Shown here piece after piece: positions 52,378 through 61,711 of a DNA stretch of 64,000 bases. The notes beneath the pieces were generated by a model. That model ran no database searches and was not told the DNA's origin. It saw nothing but the letters and a program-made list of their open reading frames with translations. The stretch spans positions 310,001 through 374,000 of the forward strand of contig NZ_AP022586.1 in the NCBI RefSeq assembly GCF_010731695.1, given 5' to 3'. The stretch comes from Mycolicibacterium litorale (GTDB lineage: Bacteria > Actinomycetota > Actinomycetes > Mycobacteriales > Mycobacteriaceae). Within the stretch, counting starts at the first letter, position 1. Every line of letters begins with the position of its first letter. The translations under genes were made by a program, and so were the position numbers.

Positions 52378-55007
52378 AGCTGCACCGTCTGGTGTTGACC
52401 AACTATCGCGGGGTCAGCCGCCGTGAGATCGAGTTCCCCGACCGCGGGGTCGTGGTGGTCAGCGGTGCCAACGAGATCGGCAAGTCCTCGATGATCGAGG
52501 CACTCGACCTGCTGTTCGCCGCCAAGGACCGCTCGACGAAGAAGGAAGTCAAGCAGGTCAAGCCCACCCACGCCGACGTGGGTGCCGAGATCAGCGCCGA
52601 AATATCCACGGGGCCATACCGTTTCGTCTACCGCAAACGGTTCCACAAGCGCGCGGAGACGGAGCTGACCGTACTGGCCCCGCAGCGCGAGCAGCTCACC
52701 GGGGACGAGGCCCACGAGCGGGCTCTGGCCCTGCTCGACGCGACCGTCGACATGGATCTGTGGCAGGCGCAACGGGTCTGGCAGTCCGCGTCGACCGCCG
52801 CGGTCGACCTGTCGGGTTCCGATGCGCTGGCCCGTGCGCTCGACGTCGCCGCCGGCGAGGCCGCCACGCTGTCCGGTGCCGAACCGCTGCTCGTCGACCG
52901 CATCGACGCGGAGTACGGCCGGTACTTCACCGCCACCGGTAAGCCGACGGGGGAGTGGGCCGCAGCCATCAAGCGGCTGCAGGCGGCCGAAGCCGAGGTG
53001 GCCACGTGCACCGAGGCGGTCGGTGAGGTCGACGAGGCGGTACGCCGGCACGCCGCGCTGACCGGACAACTGGCGGAGCTGGCGGCGCAGCGGGCCGCGC
53101 TCGCCGAGGAACTCACCGCGGCGCGGGCGGCCGCGCAGGCCGTGGCGGTGCTGCGTCGGCAGGTCGACGAGGCAGCCGTCATCGCGAAAGCGGCCGAGGC
53201 CACGCGCACCGCGTCGCTGGCGGCCGTCACCGAGCGCCGCCGGTTGCGGGCCGAGATCGACGAACGTCGCGAGGCCATCACCGAATTGCAGGCGGCCGTC
53301 ACCGCCGCCGCCGACGAGGAGGCCGCCGCGCGGGAGGTCTGCGAGGCCGCCGAGCAGGCCGCCGGTCAGGCCAGGGCCGCAGTGGAGCAGCAGCACGCCC
53401 GCGTGGATGCGGCACGCGCTGTGGCGCAACGTCTTTCCGACCGCGACGAGGCCGACCGGCTCGCGGCCCGGCTGGCGAAGATCGATGCGGCGCTGCGCGA
53501 GCTGGCGGGCGTCGAGGACGAACTGGCCGGAATCGGGATCACCGACAGCTCGATGCGCGCCGTCGACACCGCCGCCCTCGCGGTCGAGCGGGCGGCCGGT
53601 CAGGCCGAACTCGCTTCGGCACGAATCGAACTCGACGCCGTGACCGACGTCGAGGTGCTCGTGGATGGCGAGCCGGTGACGGTGGCCGCCGGGCAGGAGT
53701 GGTCGGTCAACACGACCTCGTCCACCGAGATCTCCGTGCCGGGGGTGCTGACGGCGCGGGTGGTGCCCGGCGCCCCGGCGGCGCAGACCCAGGCGCGGCT
53801 GGACGCGGCCACTGCGGAGTTGGCGGCCGCGTTGGCGGCCGCCGGCGCGGACGACGTCGCCACCGCGCGCAGTCTGCACGAGCGGCGCCGCGAGTTGGCG
53901 CAGACGCGTGCCACACTTCGCGCGACGGTCGACGCGCTGACCGGCGACGACACCGTGGGCGACCTGCGCGCCCGGCTGGCCGAACTGCATGAGGGACAGC
54001 CGGACGAGGAGGGGCTGTTCGATCTCGACGGCCCGGCGGATGTGACGGCGGCGCGTGCCGCGCTCGACGCCGCCGTCGCCGCACACCAGCGGGCGATCGG
54101 GGAATGCGAGACGCATCGCAAGGTCGCGGTCGCGGCGTCGGCGAAGTTGGGCGAGAAGGCGACTCGGCTCGGCGTGGTGCGGGAGAAGCTTGCCGCCGCA
54201 CAGGCGGAGCTCGGCATCGCGACCGACCGGCTGGCCGCAGCCCGGGCCGTGACCGCCGACGACGCGCTCGCGGTCGCCGCCGAAGCCGACGGTGAGGCGG
54301 CCGAGCGCGCTGCCGCACGCGCGGCCCGACTGCGCGAGGAACTCGCCGGGTGCGCACCCGACGCCGTCGACGCCGCGCTCGACGACGTGACGCGGCGTGA
54401 ATGTGCGCTGCGGGCCCGGCACGAGGACACGACGGAGGCACTGCGGGAGGTCACCGCGGCGCTGAAGGTATACGGGACCGAGGGCAGGCAGGGCCAATTG
54501 GACAGTGCCCATGCCGAACGAGAGCACGCCGAATCCGATTACCTCCGGGTGCGTCGGCGGGCCCGGGCGGCGGAACTGCTGCGGACGGTGATGAGCAGAC
54601 ACCGCGCCGCGACGCGGGAACGCTACGTGGACCCGTTCCGCCGTGAGGTCGAACGGTTGGGCCGGCTGGTGTTCGGGGAGAGCTTCGAAGTCGAGATCGA
54701 CACCGATCTGCGCATCTGCAACCGCACGCTGGCGGGCCGGACGGTGCCGTACGAATCACTGTCCGGCGGCGCGAAAGAACAACTGGGCATCGTGGCGCGG
54801 CTGGCGGGGGCGGCGCTGGTGGCGAAGGAGGATTCGGTCCCGGTCGTCATCGACGATGCGCTGGGATTCACCGATCCTGACCGGTTGACCAAGATGGGCG
54901 CGGTCTTCGACGTGATCGGGGGCGACGGCCAGGTCATCGTGCTGACTTGCAGTCCGCAGCGGTATGCGGCGGTGGCCGATGCGCATCACATCGAGTTGAC
55001 CGTCTGA
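52374..55007 (+). CDS. SbcC/Rad50-like AAA ATPase (Rv1278 type)
   Basis: An 877-residue SMC-like ATPase. Walker A GANEIGKSSMIEALDLLF is at about residues 31-48, two long Ala/Glu/Arg-rich coiled-coil arms occupy about 190-430 and 475-720, and the signature SLSGGAKEQLGIVARLAGAAL (about 797) and Walker B PVVIDDALGFTDPDRL (about 824) close the head. There is no Cys-x-x-Cys zinc hook between the arms; instead a small beta segment (DVEVLVDGEPVTVAAGQEW, then VLTARVVPG) sits there. It should work with the upstream nuclease on damaged DNA ends. Confidence 0.9.
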   Translation: MKLHRLVLTNYRGVSRREIEFPDRGVVVVSGANEIGKSSMIEALDLLFAAKDRSTKKEVKQVKPTHADVGAEISAEISTGPYRFVYRKRFHKRAETELTVLAPQREQLTGDEAHERALALLDATVDMDLWQAQRVWQSASTAAVDLSGSDALARALDVAAGEAATLSGAEPLLVDRIDAEYGRYFTATGKPTGEWAAAIKRLQAAEAEVATCTEAVGEVDEAVRRHAALTGQLAELAAQRAALAEELTAARAAAQAVAVLRRQVDEAAVIAKAAEATRTASLAAVTERRRLRAEIDERREAITELQAAVTAAADEEAAAREVCEAAEQAAGQARAAVEQQHARVDAARAVAQRLSDRDEADRLAARLAKIDAALRELAGVEDELAGIGITDSSMRAVDTAALAVERAAGQAELASARIELDAVTDVEVLVDGEPVTVAAGQEWSVNTTSSTEISVPGVLTARVVPGAPAAQTQARLDAATAELAAALAAAGADDVATARSLHERRRELAQTRATLRATVDALTGDDTVGDLRARLAELHEGQPDEEGLFDLDGPADVTAARAALDAAVAAHQRAIGECETHRKVAVAASAKLGEKATRLGVVREKLAAAQAELGIATDRLAAARAVTADDALAVAAEADGEAAERAAARAARLREELAGCAPDAVDAALDDVTRRECALRARHEDTTEALREVTAALKVYGTEGRQGQLDSAHAEREHAESDYLRVRRRARAAELLRTVMSRHRAATRERYVDPFRREVERLGRLVFGESFEVEIDTDLRICNRTLAGRTVPYESLSGGAKEQLGIVARLAGAALVAKEDSVPVVIDDALGFTDPDRLTKMGAVFDVIGGDGQVIVLTCSPQRYAAVADAHHIELTV

Positions 55008-55110
55008 GGGTCGGTTTTCGCGGTTGTCGGGCATGACCGTGTCACGTTGCGCGTGAGGTCTCGCCGAAAACGGGTATGGGGCCTACGAGTCATACGTGAA
55101 TCGGGAGGCC

Positions 55111-55809
55111 ATGGTGTCATCAGAAGACACAACAGACGACAAGGGCGCGCCGCTGCAACAGCGCGTCACCGAACTGCTCACCTCTGTGGGAGCGGCGCTG
55201 GGAGAGCTGGCGCAGCGGGCGCGCGACGCCGTGGAAGGGGCAGCCGGACGCGTCGGTATCGGATCGTCGTCGGATGACGACGGCGACAAGGACGGCCCTG
55301 CGGCGCTGCCGGCCGGCGGGAAGGGCGAAGGCGCCGGACCGGCTTCCGCGCCACCGGCAGCCGAGAAGCCGGCGGCCAAGAAGGCTCCGGCGAAGAAGGC
55401 CCCGGCCAAGAAGGCCCCGGCCAAGAAGGCTGCGGTGAAAGCGACTCCGGCCAAGACCGAAGCCGCCAACATGGCGCCGCCCGCGAAGAAGGCGCCCGCC
55501 AAGGCGACACCGGCCGACAAATCGCCGCTGAGCAGTGCGCCCGCCAAGAAGGCGGCGCCGACCAAGACGGAGGCGGCGAAGACCCCGCCTGCCAAGACCC
55601 CGCCTGCCAAGACCCCGCCTGCCAAGACTCCGGCTGCCAAGAAGGCGCCGGCGAAGAAGGCGGCCGAGCCGGTCGCATCGCCGGTGGCGAAGACGACCGA
55701 ACCCGCCAAGGCGCCCGCCGCCAAGAAGGCACCAGCCAAGAAGGCGCCGGCCAAGAAAGCGCCCGCCAAGAAGGCGCCGGCCAAGGCGGTCAAGCGCACC
55801 AACGGCTGA
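55111..55809 (+). CDS. Histone H1-like Lys/Ala/Pro-rich basic protein
   Basis: A 232-residue protein. The first 70 residues are acidic and helical ([32 protein letters not shown]), then a short Asp-rich stretch, and the last 150 residues consist of PAKKA-type units ([35 protein letters not shown]) ending AVKRTNG. Such tails bind DNA, as in HupB, Rv3852-like and eukaryotic H1 proteins. Start choice is uncertain: ATG 55111 and GTG 55114 both follow GGGAGG, and GTG 55096 is also in frame. It lies downstream of the SbcD/SbcC pair on the same strand, 100 bases away. Possible nucleoid protein (inference). Confidence 0.75.
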   Translation: MVSSEDTTDDKGAPLQQRVTELLTSVGAALGELAQRARDAVEGAAGRVGIGSSSDDDGDKDGPAALPAGGKGEGAGPASAPPAAEKPAAKKAPAKKAPAKKAPAKKAAVKATPAKTEAANMAPPAKKAPAKATPADKSPLSSAPAKKAAPTKTEAAKTPPAKTPPAKTPPAKTPAAKKAPAKKAAEPVASPVAKTTEPAKAPAAKKAPAKKAPAKKAPAKKAPAKAVKRTNG

Positions 55810-55861
55810 CGGGTCACCTCCTTTCCGCGACCGTGCGTGTCTGCTTCGCGCCACGCCACGC

Positions 55862-55888
55862 CGCGGGGTGCATATGCGCACCCTCGCG
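55862..55888. terminator. Bidirectional hairpin between convergent genes
   Basis: CGCG-GGGTGC (55862-55871) and GCACCC-t-CGCG (55878-55888) form a ten-pair stem with one bulge and a 6-base loop (ATATGC). It lies in the 103-base gap between the histone-like gene (plus) and the DszC-like gene (minus), where a shared terminator is expected. No U tract. Confidence 0.45.
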
Positions 55889-55912
55889 CCGCGGCGATCG
55901 GGACGAAATCGC

Positions 55913-57124
55913 TCAGAAGTAGGCGTTCGCCGGAACCGGCGTGCCGTGCAACAGGTTCTCGCCGATCACCCGCGCCTTGTAGGCGACGGGGTTGTGCAGG
56001 GTGATCGTGCGGATGTTGCGCCAGTGCCGGTCGAGGTTGCGCTTACGGCTCGACGCGCTCGCGCCGCCGAGCTCCAGCAGCCGGGTCGCGGCTTCGGGAG
56101 CCACGCGGTCGAGATGCACTTTCACCTTCGCGACGGCGAGTTGCGCCTCCTGGGCCAGCGTCGCGTCGGGCACCCCGTCGACCGCCGAGTCGGTGGCCGC
56201 GCCGATCAGCGCGGCGGCGTCCAGCACGGCTGCCCTCGCGATGTAGGCGGTGCTCGCCAGCTCGCCGAGCTGGCGCTGCAGTAGCGGATCGTCGGTCGGC
56301 CGCTCGGCCACCGCATGGCTGAAGTTGCGTTCGCGCGACTCCAGCAGCGCGATACCGTCCTCGACGACATTGGCCAGGATCCCCGCGACCACCGCGTGGA
56401 TGAACAGCTGCAGCGAGGCGTACTGCACCGTCGGCTGCGCTTCGGCGTCGTAGGGCGCATCGCTGAGCACCTCGTCGGCCGACACCGCGACGTCGGTGAA
56501 CGTGGTGGTTCCGGTGCCGGTCCTGCGCTGCCCGAAGCCGTCCCAGTCGTCCACCACCCCGACGCCTTCGCGATCGGCGGGGACCACGACCGTGGCCACC
56601 GAATCGTGGTCGGTGGTGGCGGTCACCGTCAGGTAGTCAGAGAACAACGTGCCGGTGCTGTAGTACTTCTCGCCGGTCAACCGGTAGCCGCCCTGACCGT
56701 CGGGCAGCAGGCGGGTGTTGAACACCAGGCTTCCGACCGCCAGTGAACCCTTCTCGCTGAACGCGTTACCGAAGAGCTTGCCGTCGACCACCTTCTCCAG
56801 CCAGCGCCGAGACGCCGGGTCGTCGGCGGTGCGCAACCGCTCCTCGACGAACCAGAAGTGCGTGCGGAAGATGTGTGCCACGATCGGGTCGGCGGCGGCC
56901 AGCTCGATGATCGCCGAGAAGGTCTGCGGCACAGTGAAACCGGTGCCACCGAGGTGCTCCGGCAGCCGCAGCGTGCCGAACCCGGCGCGTTTGAGCGCGG
57001 CCACCTGGTCGAAGGGGTTCTCGTCGTTCAGGTCCCGCTCGCGGGCGCCGGCCGCGATCTGCGCCAGCAGCACGGCGAATTCGGGGGAGCCGGGCACGGC
57101 GCGGGTGTTCTCCACAGTCGTCAT
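55913..57124 (-). CDS. Acyl-CoA-dehydrogenase-fold flavin monooxygenase, DszC/SfnB type
   Basis: A 403-residue protein with the acyl-CoA dehydrogenase fold: [32 protein letters not shown] near the start, [46 protein letters not shown] in the middle barrel, and a C-terminal [28 protein letters not shown]. The last motif and the lack of the usual catalytic Glu segment point to FMN-dependent, two-component monooxygenases such as DszC or SfnB rather than to a dehydrogenase. Substrate could be a sulfur compound or thioether. No flavin reductase gene is adjacent. It may be co-directional with the opp genes but is last in line, 65 bases after oppA. Confidence 0.82.
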   Translation of the reverse strand: MTTVENTRAVPGSPEFAVLLAQIAAGARERDLNDENPFDQVAALKRAGFGTLRLPEHLGGTGFTVPQTFSAIIELAAADPIVAHIFRTHFWFVEERLRTADDPASRRWLEKVVDGKLFGNAFSEKGSLAVGSLVFNTRLLPDGQGGYRLTGEKYYSTGTLFSDYLTVTATTDHDSVATVVVPADREGVGVVDDWDGFGQRRTGTGTTTFTDVAVSADEVLSDAPYDAEAQPTVQYASLQLFIHAVVAGILANVVEDGIALLESRERNFSHAVAERPTDDPLLQRQLGELASTAYIARAAVLDAAALIGAATDSAVDGVPDATLAQEAQLAVAKVKVHLDRVAPEAATRLLELGGASASSRKRNLDRHWRNIRTITLHNPVAYKARVIGENLLHGTPVPANAYF

Positions 57125-57189
57125 GGCTTCGTTCTATCGACGAGCCACCGGTGCAGGCACTGCTTTGAATCACCCGGAACCGAAGCCCG

Positions 57190-58854
57190 CTACTTCATGA
57201 AACCGATCTTCGTGTAATCCAGGTCGCCGATGCCGGCCGGTCCGTAGTTGGCGAGATTGCTGCGGACCGCGACGTTGCCGGCAGATTGGAACAGCGGCAG
57301 GCTGTGCACCTCCGCCCACAGCATCTTGTCCAGTTCGTTGGCCTGCTGGCGGGCCTTTGCCGCGTCGAGTTCGGACAACGTCTTCTCGATCTGGGCGTCG
57401 ATCTGCGGACTGCCGATCTTGCCGAAGTTGCTCTCCCCACCGGTCGCGTAGATCTGCGTCAGGCTCGACAGGGCGAAAGCGTCGCCCGCGAACGCGAATT
57501 GGGCGATGTCGAAGTTGCCCGGCGTGACGTACTGGGTGAACAGCGCGCCACCCGGGGCCGAGATCAGCTCGAGTTTCACGCCGATCTGGCCGAGCAGGTT
57601 CTGCGCGATCTGGGCGATCTGCCGGGTGCTCTGCGCGTCGTAGAACACGTCGCGGATCACCAGTTGCCTGCCGTCCTTCTCCCGGAACTGCCCGTTCTGG
57701 CGCCAACCCAGTGCGTCGAGTTCACGTTTGGCGGCCTCCGGATCGAACGGGATGCCGTTGCGCTGATACCCCTCCTGGCCTGCCACGTAGATGTGGTTGT
57801 CGAGCGTGGTCGGGGTGTTGACCAGGCCGCGTTGGCTGACGTCGGCAATGACCTGACGGTTGATGCCCTTGGCGATCGCCGTGCGCAGCGCCGGATCGCT
57901 CAGGATGGATCCCGGTGCGCCGTTGAGCGTCAGGTGGTACCACTGCGCGCTGGGTGCGCGGCGGATGGAGACGCCGCCTGTGCGCTGCGCGATGGTGAGG
58001 TCGTCCAGTGAGGCCAGGCCCACCGCGTCGAGCGCATTGTTCTGCAGTGCGGGGATCTTGGCCGCGTCGTCGAGCACCGTGTAGGTGATCGTGTCCAGCC
58101 TGGGCGGGGCGCCCCACCATTTCGGGTTGCGGCTCAACGTGATCCGCTGTGCGGCCTTGTCGACGTTGCTGACGAGGAACGGCCCCGCCGACGGGCCGGG
58201 TCCGTTGAGCTGTGCCTTGTTGAACGCCTCGGCCGTCGCGGTCATGCTCTTCGGGTAGAGAATGGTGTTCCCGGCGAACATGCCCTTCCAGTCCGCGTAG
58301 TGCTTGGCGAATGTGACGACCGCCTGGCGGTCGTCGACACCGCGCGTCACCGAGGCGACCCGTTCCGTGCCGTTCGGGGCGGCGATCAGGAACGCCTTGT
58401 CCTTACCGCTCTGGGCGTTGATCTGGCTGGCGATGTCCTCCCAGGTGATCGGGGTGCCATCGCTCCACACCGCCTTCGGGTTGATCGTGTAGGTGACCAC
58501 CTGCGGGTCGGTGCCGGTCAGCTCCACGTTCGTGAAGTAGTCGTGGTTGACCGTGGTCTCCCCCGACGGGGAGATGACGAAGGCGCGCGGCATCGTGGGC
58601 CGCAGCAGCGAACCCAGTTCGCCGAGATTGCCGTCGATGTGCAGGGTGTTGAAGTTCGGCGGGAAGCCGGTGAGCGCCAGCCGCAGATTGCCGCCGTCGC
58701 GCAGCGTGGCCGGGTCCTGGGGATTGATGTCGTTGGTGGTGCCGACCGCCGCCTCACCGCCGGGTGGCGGGGCGCCCTCCTGATCGCCGCCCGAACAGCC
58801 GGCCAGGAGCAGGGTGCCAACGAGGGCGGCGGAGAGCACGCGTCGCAACGTCAT
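57190..58854 (-). CDS. oppA: OppA, peptide ABC transporter substrate-binding lipoprotein
   Basis: A 554-residue family 5 solute-binding protein. MTLRRVLSAALVGTLLLAGCSGGD is a lipoprotein signal with the cysteine at about residue 20, which fixes the start; the frame stays open upstream only as a shadow of oppD. Family features include NPKAVWSDGTPITWEDIASQI (about 125), GPFLVSNVDKAAQRITLSRNPKWWG and GINRQVIADVSQRGLVNTPTTL. It captures peptides or peptide-like cell-wall fragments for OppBCD; M. tuberculosis OppA binds glutathione and bradykinin-like peptides (family knowledge). Last gene of oppBCDA. Confidence 0.93.
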   Translation of the reverse strand: MTLRRVLSAALVGTLLLAGCSGGDQEGAPPPGGEAAVGTTNDINPQDPATLRDGGNLRLALTGFPPNFNTLHIDGNLGELGSLLRPTMPRAFVISPSGETTVNHDYFTNVELTGTDPQVVTYTINPKAVWSDGTPITWEDIASQINAQSGKDKAFLIAAPNGTERVASVTRGVDDRQAVVTFAKHYADWKGMFAGNTILYPKSMTATAEAFNKAQLNGPGPSAGPFLVSNVDKAAQRITLSRNPKWWGAPPRLDTITYTVLDDAAKIPALQNNALDAVGLASLDDLTIAQRTGGVSIRRAPSAQWYHLTLNGAPGSILSDPALRTAIAKGINRQVIADVSQRGLVNTPTTLDNHIYVAGQEGYQRNGIPFDPEAAKRELDALGWRQNGQFREKDGRQLVIRDVFYDAQSTRQIAQIAQNLLGQIGVKLELISAPGGALFTQYVTPGNFDIAQFAFAGDAFALSSLTQIYATGGESNFGKIGSPQIDAQIEKTLSELDAAKARQQANELDKMLWAEVHSLPLFQSAGNVAVRSNLANYGPAGIGDLDYTKIGFMK

Positions 58855-58865
58855 GCACACGGACT

Positions 58866-60701
58866 CTAACGTTGCGGGACGCTCGGTTGCGGCACCGCCG
58901 CCAGGAGACGTCGCGTGTACTCGTGCCGGGGAGCGGTGAAGACCCGGTCGCCGTCGCCCTGTTCGACGATCGACCCCTTGTGCATCACCGCCACCCGGTG
59001 GGCCAGGTGCCGGACCACCGACAGGTCGTGCGAGACGAACAGATACGACAGCCCGAACCGCTCCTGCAGGTCCAGCAGCAGGTTGATGATGCCGGCCTGG
59101 ATCGACACGTCCAGCGCGGAGACGGGTTCGTCGAGGGCGAGGATCTTCGGCTGCGTCGCCAGCGCCCGGGCGATGCCGATGCGCTGTTTCTGACCGCCCG
59201 AGAACTCGGCCGGGTAGCGGCTGGCGTCCTCGCGGCGCAGCCCGACGATCCCGAGCAGCTCGGCCACCCGGTCGTCGATGCGGTCCTTGGCGAAATTGTT
59301 GGCCTGCAACGGTTCTGAGAGAACATCGAACACCGGCAGACGCGGGTCGAGAGAGGCGACCGGATCCTGGAACACCACCTGCAGATCGCCGCGCAGCGCG
59401 CGCCGCTGCGGCGCGCCGAGTGCGGCCACGTCGGCCCCGAGCACTTCGACGGAACCGCCCTCGGGCGGTGCGAGTTCGAGGATCTGGTGCAGCGTCGTCG
59501 ACTTGCCCGAGCCGGATTCGCCGACGATCCCCAGCGTGCGGCCCTGCCGCAGTTCGAAGCTGATGCCGTCGACGGCGCGGACCTCGCCGATCTTGCGGCG
59601 GAACACCGTGCCCTTGGTCAGGGTGTAGGTCTTCACCAGGTCGCTGACCCGCAGCACCACGGGGTCGTCGGCCGCGGGCGGCGTCGTGGAAGGCGCGGTG
59701 GACACGCCGTACACCTCGGCGGCGCTGCGCCCCGCGACGTGTTCGGTGCGGATGCACGCCGCCCGGTGGGCGGGCGCCACCTCGAGCAGCTCCGGTTCGG
59801 CGGCGCGGCACTCGTCGATGGCCAACGGGCAGCGCGGGGCGAACGGGCAGCCCGGCGGCAGGTCCGCCAGCGATGGCGGCGTCCCGGGGATGGGCACCAG
59901 TCGTGCACCCTGCGGTGCGTCCAGGCGCGGCACCGAACCGAGCAGCCCGACGGTGTAGGGCATGCGGCGCGCGTTGTACAGCTCGGACACCGCGGCGATC
60001 TCGACGGCCCGGCCGGCGTACATGACCAGCGCGCGGTCGGCGAACTCCGCGACCACGCCGAGGTCGTGGGTGATGATCAGCACGCCCGCCCCGGTGACGT
60101 CGCGCGCGGTCCGCAGCACGTCGAGGATCTGCGCCTGCACGGTGACGTCGAGCGCGGTGGTCGGTTCGTCGCAGATCAGCAGATCGGGATCGTTGGCGAT
60201 CGCGATCGCGATCACCACCCGCTGCCGCTCACCCCCGGACAGTTCGTGCGGGAACGCCCGCGCACGGCGGTCCGGCTGGGCGATGCCGACGAGTTCCAGC
60301 AGTTCGACCGCGCGGGTGCGCGCAGCCCGCCTGTCGAGACCGCGGTTGTGCACGCGCAGCGCCTCGGCGATCTGGTCGCCCACGGTGTACACCGGCGTCA
60401 GCGCCGACATCGGGTCCTGGAACACCGTGCCGATCCGGCGGCCGCGGATCCGCGACATCTCCGCATCCGACAGGCCGAGCAGTTCGGTGCCGTGCAGCCG
60501 CACCGAGCCGGACACCTCGGCGTGCTCGGGCAACAGCCCGGCGACGGCCATCGCCCCGGCCGACTTTCCCGCCCCCGATTCGCCGACCAGTGCCACCACC
60601 TCGCCGGCGTCGACGTGGTAGTTCAGCCCGCGCACCGCGGCCACCCGTTCGGTGTCGGTCGCGAACGTCACGGTCAGCCCGGACACCTCCAGCAGGCTCA
60701 C
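58866..60701 (-). CDS. oppD: OppD, fused double ATPase of the peptide importer
   Basis: A 611-residue protein carrying two ABC ATPase domains, equivalent to OppD and OppF in one chain. Domain 1: Walker [15 protein letters not shown] (about residue 39), signature [14 protein letters not shown] (about 154), [13 protein letters not shown]. Between them is the oligopeptide-type cysteine cluster [14 protein letters not shown] with a further CIRTEHV (about 289-320), which in this family binds an iron-sulfur cluster. Domain 2: [14 protein letters not shown] (about 394), [14 protein letters not shown] (about 498), [16 protein letters not shown] overlaps the oppC stop. Confidence 0.94.
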   Translation of the reverse strand: MSLLEVSGLTVTFATDTERVAAVRGLNYHVDAGEVVALVGESGAGKSAGAMAVAGLLPEHAEVSGSVRLHGTELLGLSDAEMSRIRGRRIGTVFQDPMSALTPVYTVGDQIAEALRVHNRGLDRRAARTRAVELLELVGIAQPDRRARAFPHELSGGERQRVVIAIAIANDPDLLICDEPTTALDVTVQAQILDVLRTARDVTGAGVLIITHDLGVVAEFADRALVMYAGRAVEIAAVSELYNARRMPYTVGLLGSVPRLDAPQGARLVPIPGTPPSLADLPPGCPFAPRCPLAIDECRAAEPELLEVAPAHRAACIRTEHVAGRSAAEVYGVSTAPSTTPPAADDPVVLRVSDLVKTYTLTKGTVFRRKIGEVRAVDGISFELRQGRTLGIVGESGSGKSTTLHQILELAPPEGGSVEVLGADVAALGAPQRRALRGDLQVVFQDPVASLDPRLPVFDVLSEPLQANNFAKDRIDDRVAELLGIVGLRREDASRYPAEFSGGQKQRIGIARALATQPKILALDEPVSALDVSIQAGIINLLLDLQERFGLSYLFVSHDLSVVRHLAHRVAVMHKGSIVEQGDGDRVFTAPRHEYTRRLLAAVPQPSVPQR

Positions 60702-61615
60702 GTCTTCCTGCCTCTCCTGGACGGCCGGGCGCCGGGGTCGAGCGCGTCACGCAAGCCGTCGCCGACGAGGTTGGCGCACAACACGATCAGCACCAGCACG
60801 CCGGCCGGGAACAGGAACACCCAGGGGAACGTGGTGACCGAACCGGTGCCGTCGGCGATCAGCGTGCCGAGCGAGACGTCGGGCCGCTGCACCCCGAATC
60901 CCAGGAAGCTGAGCCCGGTTTCGGCGAGCACCGCCAGCCCGACGTTGAGTGCGGTGTCGATGATGAGGATCGAGGCGACGTTGGGCAGGATGTGCCGCAC
61001 GATGATCCGCCAGTGCGGCACCCCCATGTAGCGGGCGGCGACGACGAATTCGCGGTCGCGCAGGCTCATCGTCAGCCCGCGCACGATGCGCGAGCTGATC
61101 ATCCAGCTGAACGCCGCCAGCAGCAGGATCAGCCACATGATGGTGCCGGAGTCGCGCGTGCGTGGCGTGACGATCGCGATCAGGATGAAGCTCGGGACCA
61201 CCAGCAGCAGGTCGACCAGCCACATCAGCGCGCGGTCCCGCCACCCGCCGAAGTACCCGGCGATGGCGCCGACCGTGGCCGCGATGATCGTCGAGATGAA
61301 CGCCACCGCGACGCCGATGAGCATCGACTTCTGCATTCCGCGCAGCGTCTGGGCGAACACGTCCTGGCCCAGCGCGTTGGTGCCGAACCAGTGGTCGGTG
61401 GTCGGCGGCTGCTGCAGCGCGTAGTAGTCGAGATCGGTGTAGCTGTAGGGCAGCAGCGGCGGCAGCAGATAGCAGCCGACGAACATCAGCACCAGCAGCA
61501 GCAGGGCGCCGACCGCGGGCCGGTTGCGCAGGAACCGGCGCAGCACCAGGGTGCGGCGCGACGCGAACCGCGCGGTGTCCAGCCCCGAGCGGGCTGCGGT
61601 ACTCGCTTCGGTCAT
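60698..61615 (-). CDS. oppC: OppC, peptide ABC transporter permease
   Basis: A 305-residue permease with about six hydrophobic helices. [25 protein letters not shown] starts the OppC N-terminal part, [25 protein letters not shown] is the family periplasmic signature, and the EAA-type loop is [25 protein letters not shown] (about residue 200). ATG 61615 is chosen because it is the last of the four TGATG stop/start junctions running down from oppB and begins MTEAS; TTG 61639 is an in-frame alternative that reads into the repeat. See the repeat upstream. Confidence 0.93.
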   Translation of the reverse strand: MTEASTAARSGLDTARFASRRTLVLRRFLRNRPAVGALLLLVLMFVGCYLLPPLLPYSYTDLDYYALQQPPTTDHWFGTNALGQDVFAQTLRGMQKSMLIGVAVAFISTIIAATVGAIAGYFGGWRDRALMWLVDLLLVVPSFILIAIVTPRTRDSGTIMWLILLLAAFSWMISSRIVRGLTMSLRDREFVVAARYMGVPHWRIIVRHILPNVASILIIDTALNVGLAVLAETGLSFLGFGVQRPDVSLGTLIADGTGSVTTFPWVFLFPAGVLVLIVLCANLVGDGLRDALDPGARPSRRGRKT

Positions 61616-61711
61616 CACGGCCTTCTGTTCTTCGCGCAAGCGCTCATCACGGCCTTCTGTTCTTCGCGCAAGCGCTCATCACGGCCTTCTGTTCTTCGCG
61701 CAAGCGCTCAT
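61613..61711 (-). repeat. MIRU-like triple 32-bp tandem repeat of overlapping micro-ORFs between oppB and oppC
   Basis: Three identical 32-base units fill the whole gap between the oppB stop and the oppC start. On the minus strand each unit holds a complete 10-codon ORF (MSACAKNRRP then TGA) at 61711-61679, 61679-61647 and 61647-61615. Each stop shares its last base with the next start (TGATG), including the junctions with oppB (TGA 61713-61711) and with oppC (ATG 61615). A ribosome could thus terminate and restart four times between the two permease genes. Mycobacterial interspersed repetitive units (MIRUs) are known to carry small ORFs joined to neighbours in this way; this unit is shorter than classical MIRUs. 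Confidence 0.85.

Noticed and set aside
51885-54602. 905-codon open frame on the minus strand opposite the SbcD/SbcC-like genes
   Set aside because: Same artefact: low-complexity Arg/Gly/Leu translation and no recognisable motif or start context, while the plus-strand genes have full family motifs.
55370-55800. Dense short DNA repeats in the histone-like gene as a possible VNTR or CRISPR-like array
   Set aside because: They are codon repeats of PAKKA units inside one open frame, without constant spacers.
58855-59811. Extension of oppA upstream through oppD
   Set aside because: The frame is open but Arg/Gly-rich and lies inside oppD; the lipoprotein signal at 58854 fixes the true start.
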